DNA of 64,000 nucleotides from Physella acuta (Eukaryota; Mollusca; Gastropoda; Physidae): the NCBI RefSeq assembly GCF_028476545.1, contig NW_026731985.1, positions 718,501 through 782,500 on the forward strand, read 5' to 3'. The translations under genes were made by a program, and so were the position numbers. Below, piece by piece: positions 12,060 through 22,610 of the stretch. The first letter of the stretch is position 1. Each line of letters starts with the position of its first letter. The notes beneath the pieces are model-generated. The model was given only the letters and a program-made list of their open reading frames with translations, was not told the DNA's origin and ran no database searches.

Positions 12060-15000
12060 GTGTGTAAACACGATAACTTGAGTACCGTTACAGCTAGGTT
12101 GATGAAATTTCATATACAAGTATTATATCAAAATCGTAGATCCGTATCAACTTTTGAGCGATTTCGGATAACCGGAAGTGGTACTTTTTCTACTTTGAAT
12201 TTTTCAAAAGCTTATAACTTGAGTACTATTTCAGATAGATAAATGAAATTTCACATGTAAGTAAAAGATCTAATTCTCTACCTTCTGTTAAATTTCGAGT
12301 AATTTCCGTTGACCGGAAGTAGTACTTTACGCTACTTCCGATTTCTCAAAAAACTAATGTAAATTTATAAAGCACTAATACTATTGCGCACTATTATACA
12401 CACCTTTATTAGGCGTTCGCTTGGTGCGCAATTGTTTTTTACTGAGATTCTATTCTATTTTTAAAAGTTTCAGTATTTAAAATGGATTAAAGATCATAAC
12501 TATATCCCCAGTTACCATCCCCTGTTGTTTTATATAAGAATATTCGAGAAAGTTTAGGGGAGATCACTACCGGTTTATTTTATTTAAGATTTTTTAACTA
12601 AGAAAAGTATCACTCAGCTAAAGGTAAAAATAATTGTTTAAAGAGAATCTGACCAATATTTTAGGAGCTGTTTGGTATTCAAGGCGTGGAACTAGTCATC
12701 AGATATCTACATACTGATACTAGACTTTTAAACAGTGGGTTAGGACACCACAAACTACTGTTAGCTTCTATTGACTGCACATGGTATGTAGGGCACATTT
12801 CTAAATCTGGCAACTTATCATCTTCTAATGTGCCTACCCAATCAGTTCAACCCTGTTTACTGAGTATAGAATATATTGTCACTTTAATTAATATGATAAT
12901 AAATCATACTGTTTTGGTCAATCACTGCTTAACACCTTCATTTACCTTTTTGGCTCATCAAGTATTGTATGACTAAAACTTAGAATATATGAATATTAAG
13001 ATTGAACTTGTTTAAAATTTTAAAAGTGATTGACAGATAGAATTTTTTATTTACAAGAACTATTTATAGAAAAACCTGAATAAAAAAAAATCGACTTTTA
13101 CAGTTCTGTTGTCAGATATAACAAACATAAATTCATATTACTTTATAATAGATTGGTCTACATATATATACTTCCAACTTATTTTAAATTAATCTCTACA
13201 AATGTAAACAAATAATTAGCTCATTGAAAAACTTCAAACTCATGAAAATGAGTAACATTTATAAATGTAAAACAGATGTAGTTGAATTTGTCTGATTATA
13301 ATCATCAAAGTTATATTTGTTCAGGTGCTGTATTGTTGGATGTTTCATCACAGAAGATTATTTCTTGGAAAAAGAGGGTGTCTTCCTGCTGTTTGATTTA
13401 TTGGAGGTAAATCTGATATTGTCTGTAAACTAAAGTTTATAAATACAAAACTAATGCTATTGCATATGTAAAGTGGAAACTAAAGGTTACAAATACAAGA
13501 CTATCAAATTTACTTGTCAGGAGATTGGTTTAATTTATTGTCTTGTGAATCTTGACTTATACAAGTAAATATAACAATGAATTAGCTTTCATTCATTTAC
13601 CTGTTTTTAATATAACTTACAGTTTAATATGAGCCTCCTTCATTTAACTAACGCTGTTATAATATTTTTAGGTATGTCCAAAGAGCATGCACAATGTCAT
13701 CCTTGGGTGTCTACTTGATTTGTGTGAAAACCCTAAGACAGTCAACCACATCCTGGCATGGAGAGGCAAGACTGGGTGCACTGCTGCACATCTCTTGTGC
13801 CAGATTTGGCGACATGAGGAGAATGAGATTGGAGTTAAAAGGGATAACCAAGGAGCCATTTTTGGTATTAAAAAAACAAAGCTTCAACTTTTAGAATCTA
13901 TGATTAACTTTATTTACTGCTAAAAAATACTACTGAAATTTATGGTTTAGATTAAATAAATTTAATACTTTTGCAAGTAAAGGAACATGCTATATTATAG
14001 TATAAATGGTAAAGCTTTTAACATTAAGTGTCATTTTAGGAAATATAGGCTCACCTCTTTTATTTTGTATTTCCCTAATATTTTGTTGCTGTTCTGTAAC
14101 AGATGTACGTCAACCATTGATGGGAGCCATACAAGCTGAAATAGGGACCAAGCCACTTCCAGCATCCAACGTAAGCCCAGCCATAGCGGATGTTGGGGAA
14201 AATATGAGGGCCAAAGTTTATTCTATCTTCTGTAAAACTGGCTTCAGTGACCTGCTGGGGCTCACTGTGGAGGATCATGTCACAATCACAGTTATTGGTA
14301 TGTTCAATGTTATCAGTGTTTGTTGTGTCACTTATTTGTATGTTGAATGTTATCAGTGTGTGTTGTGAAGCTGTTAATGGTATGTTGAATGTTATCAGTG
14401 TTGTGTCGCAGTTATTGGTACGTTGAATGTTATCAGTGTCTGTTGAGTCAGTTATATTGGTATGTTGAATGTTATCAGTTTTTGTTGTGTCACATTTATT
14501 GGTATGTTGAATGTTATCAGTGTGTGTTGTGAAGCTGTTAATGGTATGTTGAATGTTATCAGTGTTGTGTCGCAGTTATTGGTATGTTGAATGTTATCAG
14601 TGTTTGTTGAGTCAGTTATATTGGTATGTTGAATGTTATCAGTTTTTGTTGTGTCACATTTATTGGTATGTTGAATGTTATCAGTGTTTGTTGTGTCATA
14701 TTTATTGGTATGTTGAATGTTATCAGTGTTTGTTGTGTCAATTATTGGTATGTTGAATGTTATCAGTTTTTGTTGTGTAGCAGTTATTGGTATGTTGAAT
14801 GTTATCTAAGTTACCTTAACTTACTTGCACAACACAACAGTTAAATTTAAAAATTTTTACAACTTTCTTTTTCTTAAACTGTTATGAACTAACATAGAAG
14901 CCCAATTGTGTAATAGAATGAAATGCGATTGTGATTCTAGAGAAGTATCTGGACTTTAAAATGGGTGAGGTATGGTCAGAGACTATTCAAGAACTGCAGG

Positions 15001-16453
15001 CAGAAAATGTGCGCCCAGTGACCCCAGATCAAGAGGCGTTAGAAGCCATTTCCAGAGCTATAGAAGAAAGGGCTATGATTGTGTCCACAACTCAACAGGA
15101 ACTTGTGGAGGCTCAGAAAAATCAGGATGTATTGGAGGAGCAAGAATTTTATGCAGAGGTAGGCTATACTAAAATTGATGGGTAAACACCACTACAGTAA
15201 ATATATTTTAATTGATTACTACGAATACTAGTGGTTATGAATCTTATAATTCACTTCTTTCCTCTGTTTTTTAGATTAGAGAAAACCAAAGGCAGAAAGA
15301 AAAAGCTATAGCAGATTTCACAGAGTTTGTGGCTAGAACATCAAACTTCAATTCGCTTAAGGTAAGGCTAATACATTTTCTACCCAGATGGGGGTCAATA
15401 AATAAATTTACCTCTCAAAATGCTAAGCTAATTTGAATTGCTTTAAACTTAATACATTTAATATAATAAAACAGATTGAACACTGGAAAAAAATCTAATT
15501 TACATAATAATAATTCACACTATTTTCTAATACAGGCTACACAAAAATAAAATACAATTGTATTGAATGTGAACAAAAAGAATATAAGTGTTTTTCAGCA
15601 ACTATTGAAGTTGTATATGTTACTCTATGAAAAGCAATATGTAGTTTGTTAAAATTGATGTACATTATTTAACAGGAAGCCAAACAAAAACAAGAAATAT
15701 CTATTGATGCATCAAGAATCCACCCAACATATAACAGCAAGTAAGTTGTCTTTCTGTATTGAAATTACCAACATGCTAAGTTTGGAATAATGTGGAAGTA
15801 ATTGACTTGAATTGTTAGAATGTGGAGGTGATTGACTTTAATTCTTAGAATGTGGATGTCATTGACTTTAATTCTTAGAATGTGGAGCTACGGATCTTAG
15901 TAATTTGAATGTAGAGATGATTGACTTTGGTACTTAGAGTGTGGAGGTGTTTGTGACTTGGCTAGTTTATTATGAAAATGACTTCTCAACCATAATCATT
16001 TAGTGATCAGCTGTAGTGGATGTTATACATTTTCCTTGACTTTTTTTATAACACAGAGATATAACAAGTAAAAAAAAAAACTGGCCACTCTAGTTTTCTA
16101 GCTATGTTGATATTGTTAAATAAAACATGTACCCGGTTTAAGATTAGATACATTGTTCACACCCAAAAACTTCTAGATAATTCCCTAGTTTCATTTTTTT
16201 TAATTTATACCTTTGAATACTACGTAACATTCACTGCCCTAACCTACCATCACCTTGTTGTATTTATTTAACAAAACTATTTTCAACTTTTTTTGTCTCT
16301 GACAGTGATCTGTACCATGAGACAGGTATTCCTAAACTAACAACAACTGTCTTCAGTGGGAAACATGTCACAGCCCTGAACTCATCCTTTCACACCAAGC
16401 CAAAGTTGGAGGGCAACCAGAAGCCAAAATTTATCAAACACATAACTATTTAA
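1128..16453 (+). CDS. CFAP69: Cilia- and flagella-associated protein 69 (CFAP69), complete, 21 coding exons
   Basis: Exons: 1128-1250, 2514-2576, 2945-3010, 3900-4086, 4413-4508, 4689-4762, 4855-4933, 5131-5308, 5843-6018, 6146-6267, 9794-10013, 10422-10586, 11256-11374, 12665-12783, 13325-13406, 13672-13864, 14103-14297, 14941-15158, 15275-15361, 15676-15740, 16306-16453. All junctions are GT/AG and keep frame, giving 924 residues; human CFAP69, as I remember it, has 941. Recognition rests on long stretches like the vertebrate protein: QLFKILNIC, IPSSEVRNQIC, DPSGQLLFRS, GYSHYDRQLRND, NSFHGTGGRG, EDYFLEKEG and YLDFKMGEVW. The family is an armadillo-like helical protein needed for sperm flagella and olfactory cilia. 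The start is the first ATG of the conserved frame. Introns hold many repeats, and exon 17's donor is the seed of a minisatellite. Exons 1-3 are the least conserved and their borders rest mainly on splice signals. Confidence 0.95.
1620..1710 (+). mobile_element. Fragment of a short DNA-transposon-like repeat in CFAP69 intron 1
   Basis: The segment opens with GGGGTCGTCCATAAATGAC, followed by a G-rich stretch and GTGACGGTGTG. I recognise this as the end of a very widespread invertebrate MITE type, but I see no matching opposite end, so only a fragment is claimed. The superfamily is not assigned. Confidence 0.4.
3053..3742 (+). repeat. About 690-bp dispersed repeat, copy 1, in CFAP69 intron 3
   Basis: Begins ACTTTCTCGTATATACGAAG and ends near ATATTCGAGAAAGTTTAGG plus CCGGTTTATT. 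The start contains a hairpin-like inverted repeat (ACTTTCTC...GAGAAAGT), and the last part carries an inverted match to the start, so it looks like a non-autonomous element with imperfect inverted ends. A TG microsatellite lies inside. A very similar copy in the same orientation lies at 11879-12575. No convincing ORF was seen. Confidence 0.75.
7328..9533. mobile_element. Nested 2.2-kb inverted-repeat element inside the hAT element
   Basis: Starts GGGTAAAGGAGGGCGTTA and ends with its exact inverted complement. The perfect terminal inverted repeat is 24 bp. It is flanked by TATA on both sides within a (TA)n tract, so the target duplication could be TA or TATA. The interior carries a roughly 190-bp tandem repeat and no transposase that I can recognise. 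The superfamily is unassigned. Confidence 0.75.
8184..8985 (+). repeat. Tandem repeat of about 190-bp units inside the nested element
   Basis: Four units begin near 8184, 8370, 8583 and 8777 with CCCCCACCTGTTTCTAACC-like sequence. Each continues through AAAACTT, CTCTTTGTAGGTAACATGG, a TTATGTAAT-TATGACC block and ACCACTGCTCTCCCCTCAC. A diverged single unit lies at about 7378-7570. A G tract at about 8458-8475 interrupts unit 2. The short open frames across this repeat are not genes. Confidence 0.8.
9534..9605. repeat. (TA)n microsatellite
   Basis: About 70 bp of uninterrupted TA lie between the nested element and the right end of the hAT element. A matching shorter (TA)n at about 7276-7327 lies on the other side of the nested element, which suggests one original tract was split by the insertion. 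Confidence 0.9.
11879..12575 (+). repeat. About 695-bp dispersed repeat, copy 2, in CFAP69 intron 13
   Basis: This is a near-identical, same-orientation copy of the repeat at 3053-3742, from ACTTTCTCGTATATACGAAG to ACCGGTTTATT. Differences are scattered substitutions and a longer TG tract (about 12014-12057). A 98-codon open frame at 11946-12242 runs through the TG tract and is judged spurious. Confidence 0.8.
14289..14806 (+). repeat. Minisatellite seeded by the exon 17 donor site of CFAP69
   Basis: About 13 monomers of roughly 41 bp share TATTGGTATGTTGAATGTTA and TCAGTGTTTGTTGTGTCA. The first monomer starts in the last bases of exon 17 (CAGTTATTG, ending at 14297) and the GTATGT donor. Most later monomers therefore repeat the exon end plus donor (TTATTG/GTATGTT). 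A higher-order period of about 165 bp is visible: GTGAAGCTGTTAATGG recurs near 14365 and 14530. Confidence 0.9.
15783..15955 (+). repeat. Short tandem repeat in CFAP69 intron 20
   Basis: About five imperfect units of roughly 34 bp resemble GATTGACTTTAATTCTTAG followed by AATGTGGA. The array lies between exons 20 and 21 and is not coding. Confidence 0.7.
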
Positions 16454-16658
16454 TACAAGGGTTGAAGAAAAACATAGCAACAGGTTTTGTCAGTGTAAAA
16501 AAGTTATCACGTTTATTGTCTGACAGTGTTGGGATTACAGGTGAAAAAAAAATTACACTGGTAATTTAAAAAAGTGTATGTCTGAGTGAACTATAAAAAT
16601 GAACAGTAGTTCACATCAAGATTAGATATAATACCTTTTTCCAAATAACACAATAGTC

Positions 16659-16880
16659 AATAAATAAAGGAAATTATTTACATTTCTAAATATAAGCCTT
16701 TTACATACTTTTTCAATTTTTGGTCCTTTTTAGCTTTCATCTAGAACATTCATACCATTAAAAATTGTGATTATTTTATTTAGCTGTACACTGTTACTGA
16801 GTAATGTGGTGTTGTATTTTTTTCTGATATATATAATACATACTGAAACAATTGTATAAACGCTCAGTGACCAAAATAAA
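16659..16880 (+). terminator. Candidate poly(A) signals of CFAP69
   Basis: AATAAA hexamers occur at about 16659-16668 (overlapping AATAAATAAAG) and at 16875-16880. They lie about 210 and 425 bp after the stop codon at 16451-16453. Either could direct 3' end formation; the sequence does not decide. Confidence 0.5.
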
Positions 16881-17119
16881 ATCTAATTTGTGTGAAATAT
16901 TGTTTGTTATGTTGTTTTAAATTGTACCACAACTTCAACATCTTGTTCACAAAAATAAGCAAATATCTTAGCAGAAATACATTTTCAAAAAATACACAGA
17001 TCTCACAAAATAATAAACCTCACAGACTTTCACTTTTAAATTTCTCAATCAACAAAATGTTCCCTTAAAGAATAAAAACTACAACTTAACATTACAACCA
17101 ATTAGAAACAGCCTGACAT

Positions 17120-18250
17120 CATCTGCTACAAAATAAAGATGGTCAACCCTCATCCACCACAAATTAAAGACTACATCATCTACCACAATTTAAAGACTAC
17201 AACATCATCTACCAGAAATTAAAGCTCAACATCATCTACCACAAATTAAAGACAGCAACATCATCTACCACAAATGAAAGGTAGCCCATTATCATCTACC
17301 ACAAATGAAAGGTAGCCCATCCTCATCTACCACAAATGAAAGGTAGCCCATCCTCATCTACCACAAATGAAAGGTAGCCCAACCTCATCTACCACAAATT
17401 AAAGGTAGCCCAGCCTCATCTACCACAAATTATAGACTACAACATCATCTACCACAAATTAAAGGTAGCCCAGCCTCATCTACCACAAATTATAGACTAC
17501 AACATCATCTACCACAAATGAAAGGTAGCCCAACCTCATCTACCACAAATTAAAGGTAGCCCAGCCTCATCTACCACAAATGAAAGGTAGTCCAACCTCA
17601 TCTACCACAAATTAAAGGTAGCCCAGCCTCATCTACTACAAATGAAAGGTAGCCCAACCTCATCTTCCACAAATTAAAGGTAACCCATCCTCATCTACCA
17701 CAAATTAAAGACTACAACATCATCTACCACAAATTTAAGGTAGCCCAACCTCATCTACCACAAATTAAAGACTACAATTTCATCTACCACAAATTAAAGA
17801 CTACAACATCATCTACCATAAATTTAAGGTAGCCCAACCTCATCTACCACAAATTAAAGACTACAATTTTATCTACCACAAATTATAGACTACAACATCA
17901 TCTACCACAAATGAAAGGTAGCCCATCCTCATCTACTACAAATGAAAGGTAGCCCATCCTCATCTACCACAAATTAAAGGTAGCCCAATCACATCTACCA
18001 CAAATTAAATTTAGCCCAACCTCATCTACTACAAATTAAATACTGTACAACATCATATACCACAAATTAAAGACTACATCTTGTCTATCACAAATTAAAG
18101 ATATCCCAACCTCTTCTACCACAAAGTAAAAACTGTACAACATAATCTATTAAAGTAGCCTAACCTCATCTACCACAAATTAAATACTACAACTTCGTCT
18201 ATCACAAATTAAAGGTAGCCCAAACTCTTCTACCACATAGTAAAAGACAG
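17120..18250. repeat. Two-monomer minisatellite of about 1.1 kb
   Basis: Nearly forty units share CATCTACCACAAATTAAAG and come in two lengths: a 31-bp form continuing GTAGCCCAACCT and a 26-bp form continuing ACTACAA. The two forms alternate irregularly, with local blocks duplicated together; for example the stretch near 17387-17450 recurs about 60 bp later. Outer units are more diverged than inner ones. The array lies between the 3' ends of the convergent genes CFAP69 and CDK12. Confidence 0.9.
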
Positions 18251-21200
18251 CCCATCGACCATCAAACATGTGACCAACAACTTTTACAAAAAAACTGATG
18301 ATCTAAATCTAGTATAAATCAAGTGATCTACAACAATATCTACTTCAACTACAAATCAAGTGACAATATTTATCATGAATGAAGTGAACTGCCAAAAATC
18401 AAATGACCCTTTTTACATCTACCATGTTAAAGTGACCTACCTAATTGCTTATATATTATAACTGAACAAACTTAATACTATTCAAATAATCAGCAAGGCA
18501 GAGAAAATAAGTGTAAAACACCATTATTTGTTATTCCTTGACAACATTTTTCAGGTTCTCATTTTTATTCCAGAATTGACTGAGAATCGTGCAGCTCCTT
18601 GTATATATTGTTGACTGCGTCCATGGCAAACAGCCTTAGCCAGGAGAATGACACATAATTTAAAGAATATTATCTTTAATGTCATCCACCTCTGACTGGG
18701 CTGCTTTCCAATAGACATATTTTGATTACAAGGCTTAGCATAGGTTTTTTAACAAACAAGACAAAGAATCGTTTAGTTATATATACCAAAAAGAAGAGCA
18801 ATAATTCAAGCTTGAAAATTACAAACCATAATATTAATATAAATAAAGCTTAATTTATTTTTTTAACGAGTTCAAACTAAGATGTTAACAAATTTGAGAT
18901 AAAGATAGTATAAAAAGGTTTAATAGAAGTAAGTAAATTTTGCAAAAAATATTACTGGTAAGCTTTATTCTTGTGAATACATTTAAATTACACCTCAGGT
19001 CATCATTATTACATACTGAACAGTGTAGTGACTGTTAAGTGAACTAATTCATAAGAAATGCTAAAATAGTCAAAAATATACTTATTAACTACCTATAAAA
19101 GCTGACATGTTAATATGATGCACTATTAAGAACATAAAACATTCATCAAATTGTGTGAAATGCATCATAATTAAATCTCAATGTATTTTCAATTTTATTA
19201 CTTTAGTGTGTAAGCCACAATGTACTCCCTCAATTCATACCCAGCTAACACTTTTTCATTGTGGGCTATAAGAGTTGATTTTTGTAAATTATCCAGAAAC
19301 TGTTTAATTGTAAAAGCTCTTTTAAAGCATAATCTAAGTCAAGGGAAAATTGGTTTACTACATTTACTAGTACTACTGCTACTTCTGAATTTTACAACAA
19401 TCAGATTTATAGAAGCAGTTTCAATCCTAGATAGCAACCCTGGTCTGTTATAAGGGAGACTACTATTCCAATACTGCATTAATGTACAAAGTGTCAGCTA
19501 ATTTAAACCATAAAAACCTACAACTGTACTTACTAGTCATGCCAGATTTCAAATACAAAGGATCAATGAACACAAGAAGCTATTATGGGTAGCTTACTTA
19601 AGTTTGAGAAAAATTTTATATTGTACTTTACTTGCTAAACACTCAACTAAGTACAACAATGGCCATTCCTTTTTAAGCCCTATTTTAATACAAGCACATC
19701 CATTTTGCCAACTACACATTTGTGATTTCATTGCAGGATTAAAATAAGACTGCAAACAATTAAGTTCAAGGGAAAAATGCTAATTCAGGAACATGCTTAC
19801 CTTACTTCAAAATTTAATATAAGGAAGCCACCCCATTCCCAAATGACATTTTGTACTAGGATAATTCAATGGGTGAAATTTACACCAATATTAAGTAAAC
19901 TTTTTCTGGGCTGCCAAATCTATACATCAAGGTGTAAGTAACAGTATACAAAGAAAAGTAATACTTTCTGATATTTCATATTTAAAAAATGTATAGATCC
20001 AATAGTTGCACCTAAAAGCTCTAGGAAATAAAACCACCCTCAACGTTAGCTTACATCCCTAAACAAAAAACAGCTGGACAAATAAAATCTACCCTCCAAA
20101 TAAATGATTCAAGAAAATAAATTTTAAAAAATCTGAAGTATGAAAAATGTCAGATGACAAACTGTGGTCCACATCTTGCCTTCATCACCTCAACACAGAA
20201 ATATCTCTTAATATTTAATATTGTAAAAAGATAGGCAAGGTTTGTAATACTAATCTGCAGATTTATCTAGGCAGCAGTAGATGCTTAAAGCTGTAAATCT
20301 GTTATGAAAAACACACTAATGTGAAACGGACCAGTTTGCAACTTTGGTTTTTCATTGTTGGATTTTTCATCACATACTAAGCAAGATTTAATTCAAGTTT
20401 AGTACGATTGTTTACAAAAGTATTAACTATAAATGTTTTTGACACACTTCACTTAATAAAATGTGTTGAGGTTTTATTTTTTCAACATGCTAACCTACAA
20501 ATCAGGCTAATAAAAATATATATTACTGACTAGTGGCAGAAAAATTGTGAAAACCCTTGCTAAACCTGCAAAATTTTCAAGCAAGCTTGTTGTGGAATGC
20601 CCATGCTGACTCCCAACTTCATTCAGCAACAAGACAAAATATAATAAACCAAATAATGTGTGCATTGTTTATTTTATTGCACATTATACAACATGATTAT
20701 AGCAAAATAAAATAGCTATGTCTAAACCCTTACCTTAATGCTCTTTTGAATTGCAGCCTTAAGTTGCCAGGGATTAACTTACCTTTACTGATGTTGACAT
20801 GTAAAATGTATAAAACTATTACTAGAATAACAATATGCAAAGTGTACAAGTACTAGAAAAATATAGGAATTGGATGTGTTATAAGATAGACAAAATATCC
20901 CCTTGACAGCAACTTTTTAAGTATTCCTATCATTCAATTATATAGGAATATTTCAAAATGTGAAGAAAATTTTCAGAACTGTTAAAAAGGTAAAATTCAT
21001 TGTACAATTAAGGGAGAACAGAGATGGAGCTTCAAGTGTTGAGCAATTGTACTTTGTTGGGTAGTTTTGTGTAAACTGAATCTTCTTTGGGAATTTTTAT
21101 TTTCACAGATGGGTTTAATTTTTTTTTTTAAATTAAGAATACTGCAAATGAAGTAATCTAGTTAATTTTAACAAAGAGGCGCAATGTAATAAAAATTCCC

Positions 21201-22610
21201 AAAGACAAAAGATGCCAACAAAACAAACATTACCCACCTGCATAAGCACTGGAATTGAGCAATTACTTAACGATGATACAGCAACACAACCGAATCTGAG
21301 ATAGTACTGAAAGGGTGATATACTTGTTTGCTCTTGTACTGAGAGGATGAAATACTTGTTATTCTTGTATCACAGAGATGGAGAACTTGGTAATTTTTGA
21401 TTTGCATTCCTTTTTCTTTAAACTATCTCAAGTGCAGAAATATTTGTGTGAATTTCATATCACACCAATGTCACAAGAAAAGACTTGGCGGCTAAAATAA
21501 ATTCTATTCACTGAAGAGAAATTTTAACTCCACAAAGAAATCACTAGTGTCCATAAAAGGTAGCTGTTAAAATTTGTCACAAATATTCACAAAATGGAAA
21601 CTTAAAAAATACAATATTACTAATTAGCATCTTTAAGTATTTCAATTAATAAAAAATTTGTCAAATGTTTAGAAAAATTCTGTAACTCCATAAACCTATT
21701 AGTTCTTAATTTTAAAATGAATCTAATTGACCTACTATCACAAAAAACAGCCTAAAAATTTATTCCGAAACCTGCTTGGCAATGCACCCAATCCACCACC
21801 ATCATATGGACCTATCTTTATTTAAAACAATGAACAAATTTTACAGGAAAATGTTCTTTAATTCAACAAAATACAGCAATAACTTTGGAAACAAAACACA
21901 AACACTCCAGGTGGTAAATATCTGTATGCTGCCAAGGTTGAGTTTATTCACTTTGTCCCTATGGCTTCCCAAAGAGTCATACAGAAAATATCACTTCATG
22001 CATACAAATACAAGTGATCAAATCTCACTACATCACAGTTGTTCAGACATTTGAAGTATCCTAAATAAAATATTACAGCTTATTTGTAATGAAACTATTT
22101 GCTAAAAGAGATGATACTAGCAGTTCTGGAATTAAAAAAAAACACAAAAACTAAATTTAAATTGTACAAATTTTTTAAATCTTTGCAGTGAGTTGTTGCC
22201 CAATGAACTTCTTTCAAACTATTTACAAACGTCACATTTCATAACACACAAAATTTGAAGACCAAATATTTTATTTAAAATTCATTGAATTAACTACAAT
22301 TAATTATCAATGACAAAAAAAAACAAGTTACATGCAAAAGATCTGAATCAGCAAGATAATTATCACCAATAAATCTTGTGGAAGGAAACAAGTCAAACAA
22401 CATAGGCCTTACACCATTATTGATTGTCAAGCCAACTCTGATTTCCCTAAGATAATTTATCGTACAAACTTGAACAGTTAATATTAGTATTGACAGTTTA
22501 AATATTAGTCCTTGTTGAAAGCATTAAATAACTTTATTTCTATTTAACAATATGGCATGTGTGAAGGCACAGTCTGTAATACTTCATATTTAAACTGATA
22601 CAAAAAAAAA
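18251..22610 (-). other. Gene-free stretch, probable CDK12 3' UTR and intergenic DNA
   Basis: No coding exon was recognised on either strand; the open frames present are short and without family resemblance. On the minus strand an AATAAA (plus-strand TTTATT at 22533-22538) lies about 75 bp after the CDK12 stop, with further candidates beyond. Part of this stretch is likely a long CDK12 3' UTR. The extent of the transcript cannot be read from sequence alone. Confidence 0.4.

Noticed and set aside
11946-12242. 98-codon open frame on the plus strand
   Set aside because: It runs through a TG microsatellite inside a dispersed repeat; the VCVCVC run is a simple-repeat artefact.
14553-14844. Two open frames repeating WYVECYQ and MLNVIS
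   Set aside because: These are translations of the intron 17 minisatellite, not coding sequence.
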